A stretch of 43,311 nucleotides of DNA, taken from positions 1-43,311 of the IMG/VR virus record IMGVR_UViG_3300035086_000060; one strand, given 5' to 3'. The first letter of the stretch is position 1. Every line of letters begins with the position of its first letter. This document shows, one piece after another, positions 8,128-15,351 of this stretch. Origin of the DNA: a virus. Below the pieces are notes generated by a model that saw only the letters and a list, made by a program, of their open reading frames with translations, did not search any database and was not told the DNA's origin. The position numbers were made by a program, and so were the translations under genes.

Positions 8128-8997
8128 CAGTTCTGTTACCGCTCCGGCTCTTTATCCGGGGCTTCTGCACGTCGCCGCACAGCTCAGACTATCTCTTGCC
8201 TTTCGGCCAGGGCACTCGTGGGTCCATTACTGCTTTCGCGCGGGACCTAGTCGTTACACCTTCCGCAGCCCTCGACCTTGCGGCCTACATCTGCGGCTTG
8301 GCTCGGTATTGACTTCCCTGCCTCAACTGATACAGTGAAGTTGTTCACCGACTTAACCCCGTTTTTCCCTTTGGGCTACCATGCCAAATATCAAGTCAGG
8401 TCAAGAGTTTCCATGCATGATCTGCGGTCAGATGTTCTATCGCCGTCGATCCTACGTTCAACGCGGCATCCGCAAGACATGCGGGAAGCCTGAATGCAAG
8501 AGCGCCGCGATGAGTGGCGAGAACAATCCCTTCTGGGGGAAGGTTCACGACGAAGCTACCCGCATCAAAATCCGTACCGGTCGCCGCGCGAACCCGCCAA
8601 AGAAGAAAACGGGACCGCCGAAAGGTTGGCGTCAATCTCCCGAAGCTCGGGAGAAAATGGCCGCCGCGCTTCGAACGCGATGGGCAGAAAATCGTGACGC
8701 GATGATCGCTTGCTTACCACGTGGATTAGATCACCATTTCCGCAAAGAGCCGGAACAACGTCGCTACCGCAAGAACTTCACACCGCTGCAGCGATCGGAA
8801 TGGACGGGGACGAAATGCCTTTGGTGTCCTGCGACCGAAAGCTTAACGCTCGACCATATCATTCCGGTATTCGATGGTGGAGAGAATGAGCGAACGAATG
8901 CACAAACCCTTTGCCATCCATGCAACCTTTGGAAACTCCACTACGTTGACAAGCCTCGATATCTTGCCGGTTTAGGCAGCAAGGGGGGCCAGACTTA
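8128..8997 (-). ncRNA. Group I self-splicing intron in the major capsid gene
   Basis: Exon 1 ends GGGT (U at 8998) and the intron ends with G at 8128, the U/omega-G signature of group I introns; ligation gives TATTCCGGG+TACGACATC in frame. Core elements on the minus strand: P near 8323-8312 (GAGGCAGGGAAG), Q at 8310-8297 (AATACCGAGCCAAG), R at 8260-8248 (GGTGTAACGACTA), S around 8197-8187 (AAGAGATAGTC). P7 pairs GACTA (8252-8248) with TAGTC (8191-8187); P6 pairs CCGCAG (8296-8291) with CTGCGG (8268-8263); P8 is GCC-GAAA-GGC (8207-8198); a P9-like stem CTGTGCG-GCGA-CGTGCAG (8182-8165) has a GNRA loop. P1 is short: GGGU with GCCC just inside the intron. Confidence 0.93.
8309..8336 (+). promoter_or_regulatory. 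Candidate promoter for the antisense endonuclease gene
   Basis: TTGACT (8309-8314), 16-bp spacer, TACAGT (8331-8336) on the plus strand, about 45 bp upstream of the HNH start at 8381. The sequence overlaps the P/Q ribozyme core on the other strand. It would allow endonuclease expression independent of leftward capsid transcription. Consensus match is 5/6 and 4/6. Confidence 0.4.
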
Positions 8998-8998
8998 A
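8381..8998 (+). CDS. HNH homing endonuclease with NUMOD3, antisense within the capsid intron
   Basis: 205 residues. N-terminal zinc-type cysteines C12/C15 and C34/C39; a NUMOD3 DNA-binding motif at about 45-68 (SGENNPFWGKVHDEAT); a basic linker; and a C-terminal HNH nuclease at about 146-186 with C146-x2-C149, LDHI (157-160), the GGEN and N173 pair, and LCHPCN (177-182) followed by K185. Product would cut an intronless capsid gene and drive intron homing. The gene runs opposite to the capsid gene, and its TAA stop (8996-8998) lies on the exon 1/intron border, so its 3' end doubles as the intron's P1 region. No good ribosome binding site is visible before ATG 8381. Confidence 0.9.
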   Translation: MPNIKSGQEFPCMICGQMFYRRRSYVQRGIRKTCGKPECKSAAMSGENNPFWGKVHDEATRIKIRTGRRANPPKKKTGPPKGWRQSPEAREKMAAALRTRWAENRDAMIACLPRGLDHHFRKEPEQRRYRKNFTPLQRSEWTGTKCLWCPATESLTLDHIIPVFDGGENERTNAQTLCHPCNLWKLHYVDKPRYLAGLGSKGGQT

Positions 8999-9205
8999 CC
9001 CGGAATAGCGCTTGTACGTGCCGTTTTCCGAATACTCCATCTCTTGCGCGATGGCCTGGCCGCCGTCGAAAGACTTGATCTTGCCTTTCTCCTTGAGGCG
9101 GCGAAGCAACGCGTTGTTTTTCGTGACGTTGTCCGCGAGCTTTCGACTACGATTGTAAAGCGTAGTCGTGGTGATCTCGCTCCAGTTCGTATTTGGGATC
9201 GCCAT
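8998..9205 (-). CDS. Major capsid protein, exon 1 (residues 1-69 plus first base of codon 70)
   Basis: Starts at ATG 9205 after a GGAGATTCC ribosome binding site: MAIPNTNWSEITTTTLYNRS, then KLADNVTKNNALLRRLKEKG and ENGTYKRYSG. This is the canonical N-terminus of the SU10-like major capsid family. Without splicing the frame runs nine codons into the intron and stops at 8972. With splicing after T8998 it continues YDILNITP in exon 2. The gene follows the scaffold-like gene, the usual order. Confidence 0.92.
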
Positions 9206-9238
9206 GCGGGGAATCTCCTTTCATGGCGCGGTTGATGA

Positions 9239-10486
9239 TCAGAGGCGGGACGTGGCTTCCGCCGTGTTCGCCTCCAGCTCTTCGCGCAGCGTCCGAGCCG
9301 CGGGACGGGTGCCTTGCGGGGCCTGGCCTGAGCCTGGGGCGCCGTGGACGCTCGATCCTGCTTTCTTCGCTGCTGCCGCCTTGGCCCTGGCATCGGCCGC
9401 GGACTTGGCTTGCTGAGCCTTTTCTCGGGCTGCAAGCGCTGCGTCGCGGGTCGATGGGTTTGCCCAAACGGCCTTTTCATAGAGATCCTTCAACGACGGG
9501 ACGGGGCGCTTTGCCGCAATGGCCGCCGACGCGAGCTCGGTCATGTCTGCCTCGAGCTCGTCGAAATGCGGGTGCTGCAACTCGCCCTTGTCGTCTTGGG
9601 CACTCTTGAATTTCTCGATATCGGACATGACACGCGTCTCGGCCTCGCGAGCCGCGCGCTGGGTGGATTCCATGTCCTTTTGATCGCGCGCGTCGACGCG
9701 CTGGCGCAAATCGCGGAGGGTTTCGATCACCTCCGGCGGCAGGTTGACAGCCGGAGGCGCGGGCACCTCGGCGCCGGTAGCATCAGTGCGCGGCGCGGCG
9801 GCCGCGGGCGGCCGGTAGCCCATCGCCTGTGCGACCTTGGCCAGATCGACGTTGTAGCCCTTCATCAGACCGGCAACGACGTTGACGCCGTCGCCATCCA
9901 TCAGGCGCTTCTCGACGTTGGCCCAGCCTTCGACGAGCTTCTGCTCGGTCCAGCCGCCGGCCTTCATCTTGTCGCGGTAGGGCTCGAAAATCTTGTCGAC
10001 GGGCTCGTAGCGCTTGCGGAAGTCGGCGATGTCCTGGGTTTTGCGGGTGAATGCCGCTTCCATGTCCTTGTGACGGCGCAGCAGCAATTCTTTCGCCTCT
10101 GGCGCGAGCTTGGCGAATGTCTCTTTGTCCTTGGCGGACCATTTTCCGGTGAGCTCGCCGACGGCCTTTGTCTCGGCGGCGGTTTTCTCCGCGGTCTTTT
10201 CCTCGTCGGTTTTTTCCGGCTCGGCCGCGCCTTCTTCGGTCGCCGGCTTCTTGGCCGCGGTATCGGCCGCCTTCTCGGTGCCAGTATCCGCGGCGGCTTC
10301 ATCGCCTGCAGCATGCTCGCCCTCGGCCGCGCCGTTCGTCGGCTTGGCCGCCTTCGGCTCCGGCTTATCCCTGGCCGCCGCCTCCTCTTCCGAGGTGACA
10401 ATCGCGGCGGCGAGCGCCGAACGGATATCATCGGCTGGCTGGGATTCGGCTTGTGCGCCGCCAGTGCCGTTTACGGCTTCGTCCAT
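9239..10486 (-). CDS. Putative scaffolding protein
   Basis: 415 residues, highly charged. Residues 1-115 are an Ala/Glu/Lys/Asp-rich low-complexity region; the centre (about 115-230) has W-x-A-K/D-K-x-x-F helices (GKWSAKDKETFAKLAPEAKE, FRKRYEPVDKIFEPYRDKMK); the C-terminal half is long coiled-coil helix ending in an Ala/Lys tail. Such charged helical proteins immediately upstream of the major capsid gene are assembly scaffolds or head-morphogenesis proteins. No protease motif is seen. Confidence 0.7.
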   Translation of the reverse strand: MDEAVNGTGGAQAESQPADDIRSALAAAIVTSEEEAAARDKPEPKAAKPTNGAAEGEHAAGDEAAADTGTEKAADTAAKKPATEEGAAEPEKTDEEKTAEKTAAETKAVGELTGKWSAKDKETFAKLAPEAKELLLRRHKDMEAAFTRKTQDIADFRKRYEPVDKIFEPYRDKMKAGGWTEQKLVEGWANVEKRLMDGDGVNVVAGLMKGYNVDLAKVAQAMGYRPPAAAAPRTDATGAEVPAPPAVNLPPEVIETLRDLRQRVDARDQKDMESTQRAAREAETRVMSDIEKFKSAQDDKGELQHPHFDELEADMTELASAAIAAKRPVPSLKDLYEKAVWANPSTRDAALAAREKAQQAKSAADARAKAAAAKKAGSSVHGAPGSGQAPQGTRPAARTLREELEANTAEATSRL

Positions 10487-10505
10487 GAAGGCTCCTGATT
10501 TGCGC

Positions 10506-10826
10506 TCATTCGCCGAGCGCGCGTTTGATATCGCTCACACGGTCACGCTGGGCATCGCGCGCGGATGGCGCGTCGCTCGGCGCCGGACAGCGATCATTTC
10601 CGACTTCGACGTATCCGTTGCGGCGCAAGAACTCGCGGTGCTGGCGACGCCCGGTGATCACGGGGCGCTTGCCATCGCAGGCGACATCGGAGCCGGCCGC
10701 GCGATATGGCTCGATATCGGAGATCACGCCAAGCGGACGTTGGCGCGATTGCGACGGAGGCGCGTTGTCGAAATCTCGGATCTCGACGATGCAATCCATG
10801 TCGCGATCATAGCGGAAGCGGGTCAT
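10506..10826 (-). CDS. Conserved phage head-region protein, function unknown
   Basis: 106 residues from ATG 10826, chosen because CAGGAGG precedes it at good spacing and it overlaps the upstream stop (TAATG); longer upstream readings are not needed. Contains GVISDIEPYRAAGSDVACDG and SRQHREFLRRNGYVEVGND-like sequence (here GRRQHREFLRRNGYVEVG). This 'ISDI.PY......I.SR..HR..L...G..EVGN' pattern is common in phages next to scaffold and capsid genes and has no assigned role. Confidence 0.7.
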   Translation of the reverse strand: MTRFRYDRDMDCIVEIRDFDNAPPSQSRQRPLGVISDIEPYRAAGSDVACDGKRPVITGRRQHREFLRRNGYVEVGNDRCPAPSDAPSARDAQRDRVSDIKRALGE

Positions 10827-11149
10827 TAGGCGAATGCCTCCTGACTTCCATCGCAGATGTCCTCGAAAAGAGCAAACTCTTCGATCGTAAAAATTCTCTC
10901 CAGTTCGTCTATTGTTTCTTGCTTTGGCATCCATCCCGATATGGCTCGCGCGGCGCGCTCCGAGATTTCATGTGCAGATGCCAAATATGCTTGTTGGGCC
11001 GGCCAAAACTTTTGTGAACGATGATAGCATGTCGTCATAGCTATTTCGCGAATGTTCGATGGACTATCTTGAATGGATGCCTGACGCGCGTTGTACGAGA
11101 CAATCGCGCGATTGCATAATCGAATTAATATGCTGATCAAACGAATCAT
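10826..11149 (-). CDS. Hypothetical protein
   Basis: 107 residues from an ATG that overlaps the previous stop (ATGA); an internal ATG at 11038 would give a 70-residue product starting MTTCYHRSQKFWPAQQAYLA. The C-terminal part ISGWMPKQETIDELERIFTIEEFALFEDICDG is helical and acidic. The region is more AT-rich than its neighbours, which may mark a recent insertion. No family recognised. Confidence 0.5.
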   Translation of the reverse strand: MIRLISILIRLCNRAIVSYNARQASIQDSPSNIREIAMTTCYHRSQKFWPAQQAYLASAHEISERAARAISGWMPKQETIDELERIFTIEEFALFEDICDGSQEAFA

Positions 11150-11361
11150 TTATTATTTCCATCCGCCGGCCCGTTCATCGCCTGATCGAGCATATTGCCG
11201 AGATGCTTGCGCCGCGCCGCGCCGTTCACGCCATGCTGATTGAGATCGTCGAGCGGAATCGAGATCGTCCAACGCCGATCATCACGCGCCACCGTGTAGA
11301 TGCAGGTGCGCTTTGTTGTATCATATCCGGTCGAAACGATTTCCCGTTCCAGATTGATCAT
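11146..11361 (-). CDS. Hypothetical protein
   Basis: 71 residues starting MINLEREIVSTGYDTTKRTC. A beta-rich first half (CIYTVARDDRRWTISIPLDDL) is followed by a helix. Overlaps the methyltransferase gene upstream and the next gene downstream by four bases each, a typical coupled arrangement. Function unknown. Confidence 0.55.
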   Translation of the reverse strand: MINLEREIVSTGYDTTKRTCIYTVARDDRRWTISIPLDDLNQHGVNGAARRKHLGNMLDQAMNGPADGNNK

Positions 11362-12011
11362 GATGTGCTCTCGGGCTTGGGCGCGCCATCGTTGAACACG
11401 ACACCGATTCCCATGATCGAGTTTTCGGTGATGATCTCGGTGTGGTCAAGGGTGCCCTTGATCTCGTTCCACAGGCGCGGAACCTCGACGGCTTGGCCGG
11501 CGCGGTTGGCGAAGCCTTCCGGGGCGGCGATGTCATGCAGAGCGACGATGCGGCCCATGTTGCGGTAAAGGGCCCAATCGGCGCTCACACCTTCGTAGCT
11601 GTGGTCGCCATCGATCAGGACGGCGCCATAGGGATCGCCGGAGCGCTGGCGGACACGGCGGAAGACTTCTGGCGCCGTCGAAGGCCCGAACACGCAACGC
11701 ACGTCGCGGCCTTCCTTGCGCAGCCGGCACATACAGGCGAGCAGATCCTCGGCCGAGCGATCGTCGCCGAATGGGCCACCTGGGAAATCCAGCGCGACGC
11801 CATTCGAGCCACGCGGGAGCGCCATCATGATCCGTTCGAACGTCCCGCCGTAGCGTGCGCCGATCTCGAGATAGGAGCGCACGCCGCGCGCCTGCAGCAA
11901 TGCGATAAACGCCGCAAGCTCGTCCTGGTGTTGCAATGAGGCAGGATGCTCCGGCGTCGAGATGCCGAAGTCGGATTTGTGGCAGTAGAGCGCGGCCGCC
12001 TGATGCGTCAT
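11358..12011 (-). CDS. Class I SAM-dependent methyltransferase
   Basis: 217 residues. Motif I is RSYLEIGARYGGTFE (about residues 45-59), the SAM-binding loop; GVALDF follows at the end of strand 2; VLIDGDHSYEGVSADW (131-146) is the motif seen in Methyltransf_24 O-methyltransferases and cephalosporin-hydroxylase-like proteins. IVALHDIA is the next strand. It sits inside the head operon between portal and scaffold genes and may cooperate with the glycosylation-like cassette downstream, e.g. by modifying sugars; that link is inference. Confidence 0.72.
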   Translation of the reverse strand: MTHQAAALYCHKSDFGISTPEHPASLQHQDELAAFIALLQARGVRSYLEIGARYGGTFERIMMALPRGSNGVALDFPGGPFGDDRSAEDLLACMCRLRKEGRDVRCVFGPSTAPEVFRRVRQRSGDPYGAVLIDGDHSYEGVSADWALYRNMGRIVALHDIAAPEGFANRAGQAVEVPRLWNEIKGTLDHTEIITENSIMGIGVVFNDGAPKPESTS

Positions 12012-14476
12012 GTCAGCCTCGATGCGTCACGAGATTCTATATGAGTCAGGCGCGCGCCCGTAATAGCATCCTGTCGCGCGCCGCGCTCGGCTTCAAGCGC
12101 AAGTTTACGGGTTGCATCCTGCGATGTCGCCGCGATGTCGAGCGTTTTGATGCGTGCGTCGGTGGCGATTTTCTGCTCTTGGACGGCAAGTTTTTGCGTC
12201 TCGGTCTGGCTGCGGCTGTCGATCTCGTGCTTGCGCAAGGCGAGCGCGGCCGGGCTATCCGGTGAATCCTTCTGCGGCGGTTGCTGGCTCGGATGCGGCG
12301 GCAACGCCGCGATGGCATCGAACGCCTTCTCGATCGTCTCCTCGAGCCCGCGCGCGGTCGGAAAGGCGCGCACGCCGAACAGCGTGATTTGCTTGGCGAG
12401 CTCGGCCATCGCCGGATTGCCTTGGGCGATCGGAATAACCTGCTGCATGAGCGGGATGAACTCGCCCAGGAACTCGGTGCGAGCTTTCTTTTCCGCCTGC
12501 TCGTCCGGCGCGATCGTCGAGTCGGCCTCGATATCGATCTTGAAGCCATGCACGCCGTCTTCCTTGATCAGCGCGACCGCGGCGGAGAAGTCCTGTTGCT
12601 TTTGCGCGTTGGCTTGCTGGATCTGCTGGACCTTCTGCTGTGCATCCTTCCACTGCATCATTGCCTGCGCATAGGCTTGGATCTCAGGATCGGGCGGCGG
12701 CGCCGGGGCGGCCGGCGGCCCTTCCGGACCGGCTTGCCCCGGCGCCGCGCCACCGCCCATGCCAGGCATCGCCACCACGTTGCTTTGCCCTGGCGCGCCG
12801 GCGGGTGCCGGCGGTTGAGCAGCGGCGTGTTGCATCGCCAGAAGCTTCATGGTGACGGATGGTGAAGCCTGCGGCATCGGCGGGAGTTGTGGAACGGGTG
12901 CGAGCACCGGAAACCCGGTGATCATTGAGATTGTCTTTTCCGAAAAGTGCTCGGCGATCACGCCACCCATCAGGCGAAAGAGATCGCGCGCAAACCGAGC
13001 GACGTCCTTTTGCTGCGGCGAGATGCGGCGGGTGGCGAATACCGCCTTGAGCTCTTGGGCCCCGAGTGTTTCTTCCGGCTGAGTCATGCCGCGCATAATG
13101 TCGCCGATGCCGGTGAGCTCGTAGAGCACGGCCTTGACGCGGTCACGCGCATTATAGAGCTGAATCAGCGTCTCGGCGACTTGCTGGATCGGAAACCATT
13201 CGATGAAGCTCTTGAGGCCGCCCTTGTCGCTCCAGTTCTGATAGTCGTGTATCGGGATTAGCCGATTTTCGGTGCCTTCGGCGATCAATTGCTGCAGAAC
13301 GGCCTTCTCTTCACCCGGATAGATGCCGCTGACCTTAAGCGCGTTCGTGAGTTTATCGATACGCGCCGTGAGGCTGTCGAGCTCACGCGCTTGGTCCTGA
13401 TACTCAGCATAGTCCGGCACCGGGATACGGGTTTCGTTGGTCGTGGTCGCGAGCAGCGGATCCGGGTTCGGGAAGAAGTCCGGCAGCTCGAGCGGATCGT
13501 CTTGCGTGTCAAGGATCAGCCCGCTGGTGCCGGGCGCGATCCAGATGACCTGTTTTTTGACCTTATCCCAATATTCGTGGACGATCGCCTTTTTGTAGAG
13601 GTCGGGCGGCGGTTCGGCCTTGACGGCCTCCGAAAGGCCCTTGGGGATGTAATCGAGCTCGACCTTGTCGGCATTGGCTTTGCCGAACCGTTCCGTCAGC
13701 TCCTCGCGGGTGAGATAGGAACGATAGCGCAGCCACGGCACCTCGGCCCATTGGCGCGCTGGGCCCTCGCGATAGTCTTCCCAGAAAACATACTTGGCGA
13801 CCACCTCCTCATAATCGAGGTTGCGCAGCGGCTCGCCTTTTTTGTCCTCGTCAGCGTCGCCCTCATCACCTTCGTTGTCGACGACAGAGTCGGCACTTTC
13901 GCGCGCCTCGAATTCTTCGTCGTCGGGCTCGTCGTTGTCCTCGTCGGTCTTCGCCTGCACCTCTCCGTTTGGCTCGCCGCCTTCATCCGATGCGGCTTTC
14001 TCATCGCCTTCCGGCGCCTCGATCGGCTCGCCGAAATGCGGCACGTAGAGCACGCGCGCAACGCCGCGACCTGGCAAAAGCCTGTCCTCGACGCACGCCT
14101 TGACGACGCTATCAAAGTCGAACGCCGACGCCGAATAGGACAGGCAGCGCTCGAGTAATTGCGACGCATAGCGCGCGACAGGCGAGGGATCCTTGAACCG
14201 ACGATCGACGTCGGGCTTGGGCGTGCGCGCATAGAGCGTCGGCTTCAAGGTCTGGACGTTGGACCACAGGATATTGAAGCGATGCACGTTCGCGTCGGCT
14301 TCTGGCCGCTCGTCGCGATAGCGCTGGACGATCAGACGTGCGCGCTTGATCCAGGCGCGCTCGTCCTTCTCGGCAACGGCTTCCTGGCCCTGCCAATAGT
14401 CGAAGATCGCCTGATCTCCAGTGCCGAGATCTTCGCGTCCTTCGATCGTCTGGCCGGCTGTAGCGACGTCAACCAT
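12008..14476 (-). CDS. Portal protein
   Basis: 822 residues, a typical size for SU10/P22-group portals. N-terminal helices with RFNILWSNVQTLKPTLYARTPKPDV are the conserved portal start, and VFWEDYREGPARQWAEVPWLR and ELTGIGDIMRGMTQPEETLGAQE are strong family blocks in the clip/stem region. Residues 153-216 are an unusual run of Asp/Glu-rich low complexity. The C-terminus is helical (QKLAVQEQKIATDARIKTLD). Forms the dodecameric DNA channel at the unique vertex, contacting terminase during packaging. Confidence 0.92.
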   Translation of the reverse strand: MVDVATAGQTIEGREDLGTGDQAIFDYWQGQEAVAEKDERAWIKRARLIVQRYRDERPEADANVHRFNILWSNVQTLKPTLYARTPKPDVDRRFKDPSPVARYASQLLERCLSYSASAFDFDSVVKACVEDRLLPGRGVARVLYVPHFGEPIEAPEGDEKAASDEGGEPNGEVQAKTDEDNDEPDDEEFEARESADSVVDNEGDEGDADEDKKGEPLRNLDYEEVVAKYVFWEDYREGPARQWAEVPWLRYRSYLTREELTERFGKANADKVELDYIPKGLSEAVKAEPPPDLYKKAIVHEYWDKVKKQVIWIAPGTSGLILDTQDDPLELPDFFPNPDPLLATTTNETRIPVPDYAEYQDQARELDSLTARIDKLTNALKVSGIYPGEEKAVLQQLIAEGTENRLIPIHDYQNWSDKGGLKSFIEWFPIQQVAETLIQLYNARDRVKAVLYELTGIGDIMRGMTQPEETLGAQELKAVFATRRISPQQKDVARFARDLFRLMGGVIAEHFSEKTISMITGFPVLAPVPQLPPMPQASPSVTMKLLAMQHAAAQPPAPAGAPGQSNVVAMPGMGGGAAPGQAGPEGPPAAPAPPPDPEIQAYAQAMMQWKDAQQKVQQIQQANAQKQQDFSAAVALIKEDGVHGFKIDIEADSTIAPDEQAEKKARTEFLGEFIPLMQQVIPIAQGNPAMAELAKQITLFGVRAFPTARGLEETIEKAFDAIAALPPHPSQQPPQKDSPDSPAALALRKHEIDSRSQTETQKLAVQEQKIATDARIKTLDIAATSQDATRKLALEAERGARQDAITGARLTHIESRDASRLT

Positions 14477-14651
14477 TTCCGATCTCTACTTTTTCAATCC
14501 ACCAACGGCCGGTTGCCTCATCGTAGTCTGCTCGATAGGGCCCCGATCGCAAAATGTCTTTCAACCAACCTGGAAGCATTGAAAGCAAACGCTGGGCCTT
14601 TGCTGCCTCTGTTTTCAATTCCTCCGGAATCTCCCTTATTTGAACCGCCAT
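14469..14651 (-). CDS. Hypothetical small protein
   Basis: 60 residues (MAVQIREIPEELKTEAAKAQ...). Mostly one amphipathic helix followed by a short strand segment GRWWIEKVEIGNG. Coupled to both neighbours: its start overlaps the stop of the 14651-14926 gene and its end overlaps the portal start by eight bases. Function unknown. Confidence 0.55.
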   Translation of the reverse strand: MAVQIREIPEELKTEAAKAQRLLSMLPGWLKDILRSGPYRADYDEATGRWWIEKVEIGNG

Positions 14652-14926
14652 CAGTCACCCTTCACGATTGTCTGGCCTAGGAGCCGGAAATTCTCGAACC
14701 GGCATTCCGGATCGGTCGGCAGCGGAAACCCCCGCGCCTTCATGTGGTCGCGGTATTCTTGGACCGCCGCCGTGAACATGTCACCGGGAATCTCGAACGG
14801 CTGATCAAGCAAGCCACGCGGGCGACGTGTCAAGAATGTGGCGACCTTTTGCACATGCGGCAGCGTCGGTAGGCGCGGCGACGGGTTCGGCCGCCCAGGC
14901 GCACGGACTGCGCGCAGCGCCGGCAT
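14651..14926 (-). CDS. Hypothetical protein upstream of portal
   Basis: 91 residues: a Pro/Arg-rich beginning (MPALRAVRAPGRPNPSPRLP) and an acidic helical end (PGDMFTAAVQEYRDHMKARGFPLPTDPE). Overlaps the staple-like gene's stop by one base. No family recognised; position suggests a head-assembly accessory. Confidence 0.5.
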   Translation of the reverse strand: MPALRAVRAPGRPNPSPRLPTLPHVQKVATFLTRRPRGLLDQPFEIPGDMFTAAVQEYRDHMKARGFPLPTDPECRFENFRLLGQTIVKGD

Positions 14927-15321
14927 CAGTCGGCATCCTTACCGCCGCGAGGCCTGCCCTTCGCCGATTCGGATTTCTCATGCATCTTCATCAGCTCGCT
15001 TTTGAGCGACGAATGTTCCTCATCCGCACTCGATTCGTGCTCCATTCCGCCGTGCGTCATCCGGATGCGCGCCGTGCGGCGCTCGCCGTTCTCTCCCGAC
15101 GATTCGTCGGCGTGCTCGACATGGCCTTCGCCGTGGAACGTCACCCGATCTCCGTGGCGGAGCTCTCCGGCCTTCATGTTCTTGAGGTGATGGTGATCAA
15201 GGTGCAGCATCGGGCCCTCGTGATCCTCCGCATTGGCCGGGACGCCCATGCCGCTCGAGCCGAGCGAATCCTCTTCGGCGCGGCGATCGGCGGCGGTGCG
15301 TTTGAGCGGGTGCATTTTCAT
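14926..15321 (-). CDS. Capsid staple-like protein
   Basis: 131 residues, His/Glu/Ser-rich, starting MKMHPLKRTAADRRAEEDS. The block HLDHHHLKNMKAGELRHGDRV, then GHVEHADESS and RRTARIRMTHGGME, follows the pattern of capsid staple proteins: a conserved motif 'L.l...hL..l.....GD.v...g..kV.........r.v.LQi..m'. Preceded by CAGGATACTCCC and located two genes from the portal. The resemblance is partial, so the role is tentative. Confidence 0.5.
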   Translation of the reverse strand: MKMHPLKRTAADRRAEEDSLGSSGMGVPANAEDHEGPMLHLDHHHLKNMKAGELRHGDRVTFHGEGHVEHADESSGENGERRTARIRMTHGGMEHESSADEEHSSLKSELMKMHEKSESAKGRPRGGKDAD

Positions 15322-15351
15322 GGGAGTATCCTGTGATGTTCCGTCTATGGA

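Noticed and set aside
7274-8338. 354-codon plus-strand frame opposite the capsid gene
   Set aside because: Antisense to the strongly conserved capsid exon 2 and intron core; no recognisable domain.
7304-9205. Capsid gene as pseudogene, frameshift, or intein-containing
   Set aside because: Both exons are intact and rejoin precisely; the inserted endonuclease is on the opposite strand, so it cannot be an intein, and group I core motifs are present.
9344-10498. 384-codon plus-strand frame opposite the scaffold-like gene
   Set aside because: Gly/Leu/Arg low-complexity product mirrors the Ala/Glu/Lys scaffold codons; no ribosome site and wrong strand for the block.
13289-14158. 289-codon plus-strand frame opposite the portal gene
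   Set aside because: Antisense to the acidic portal region, with no family match visible.
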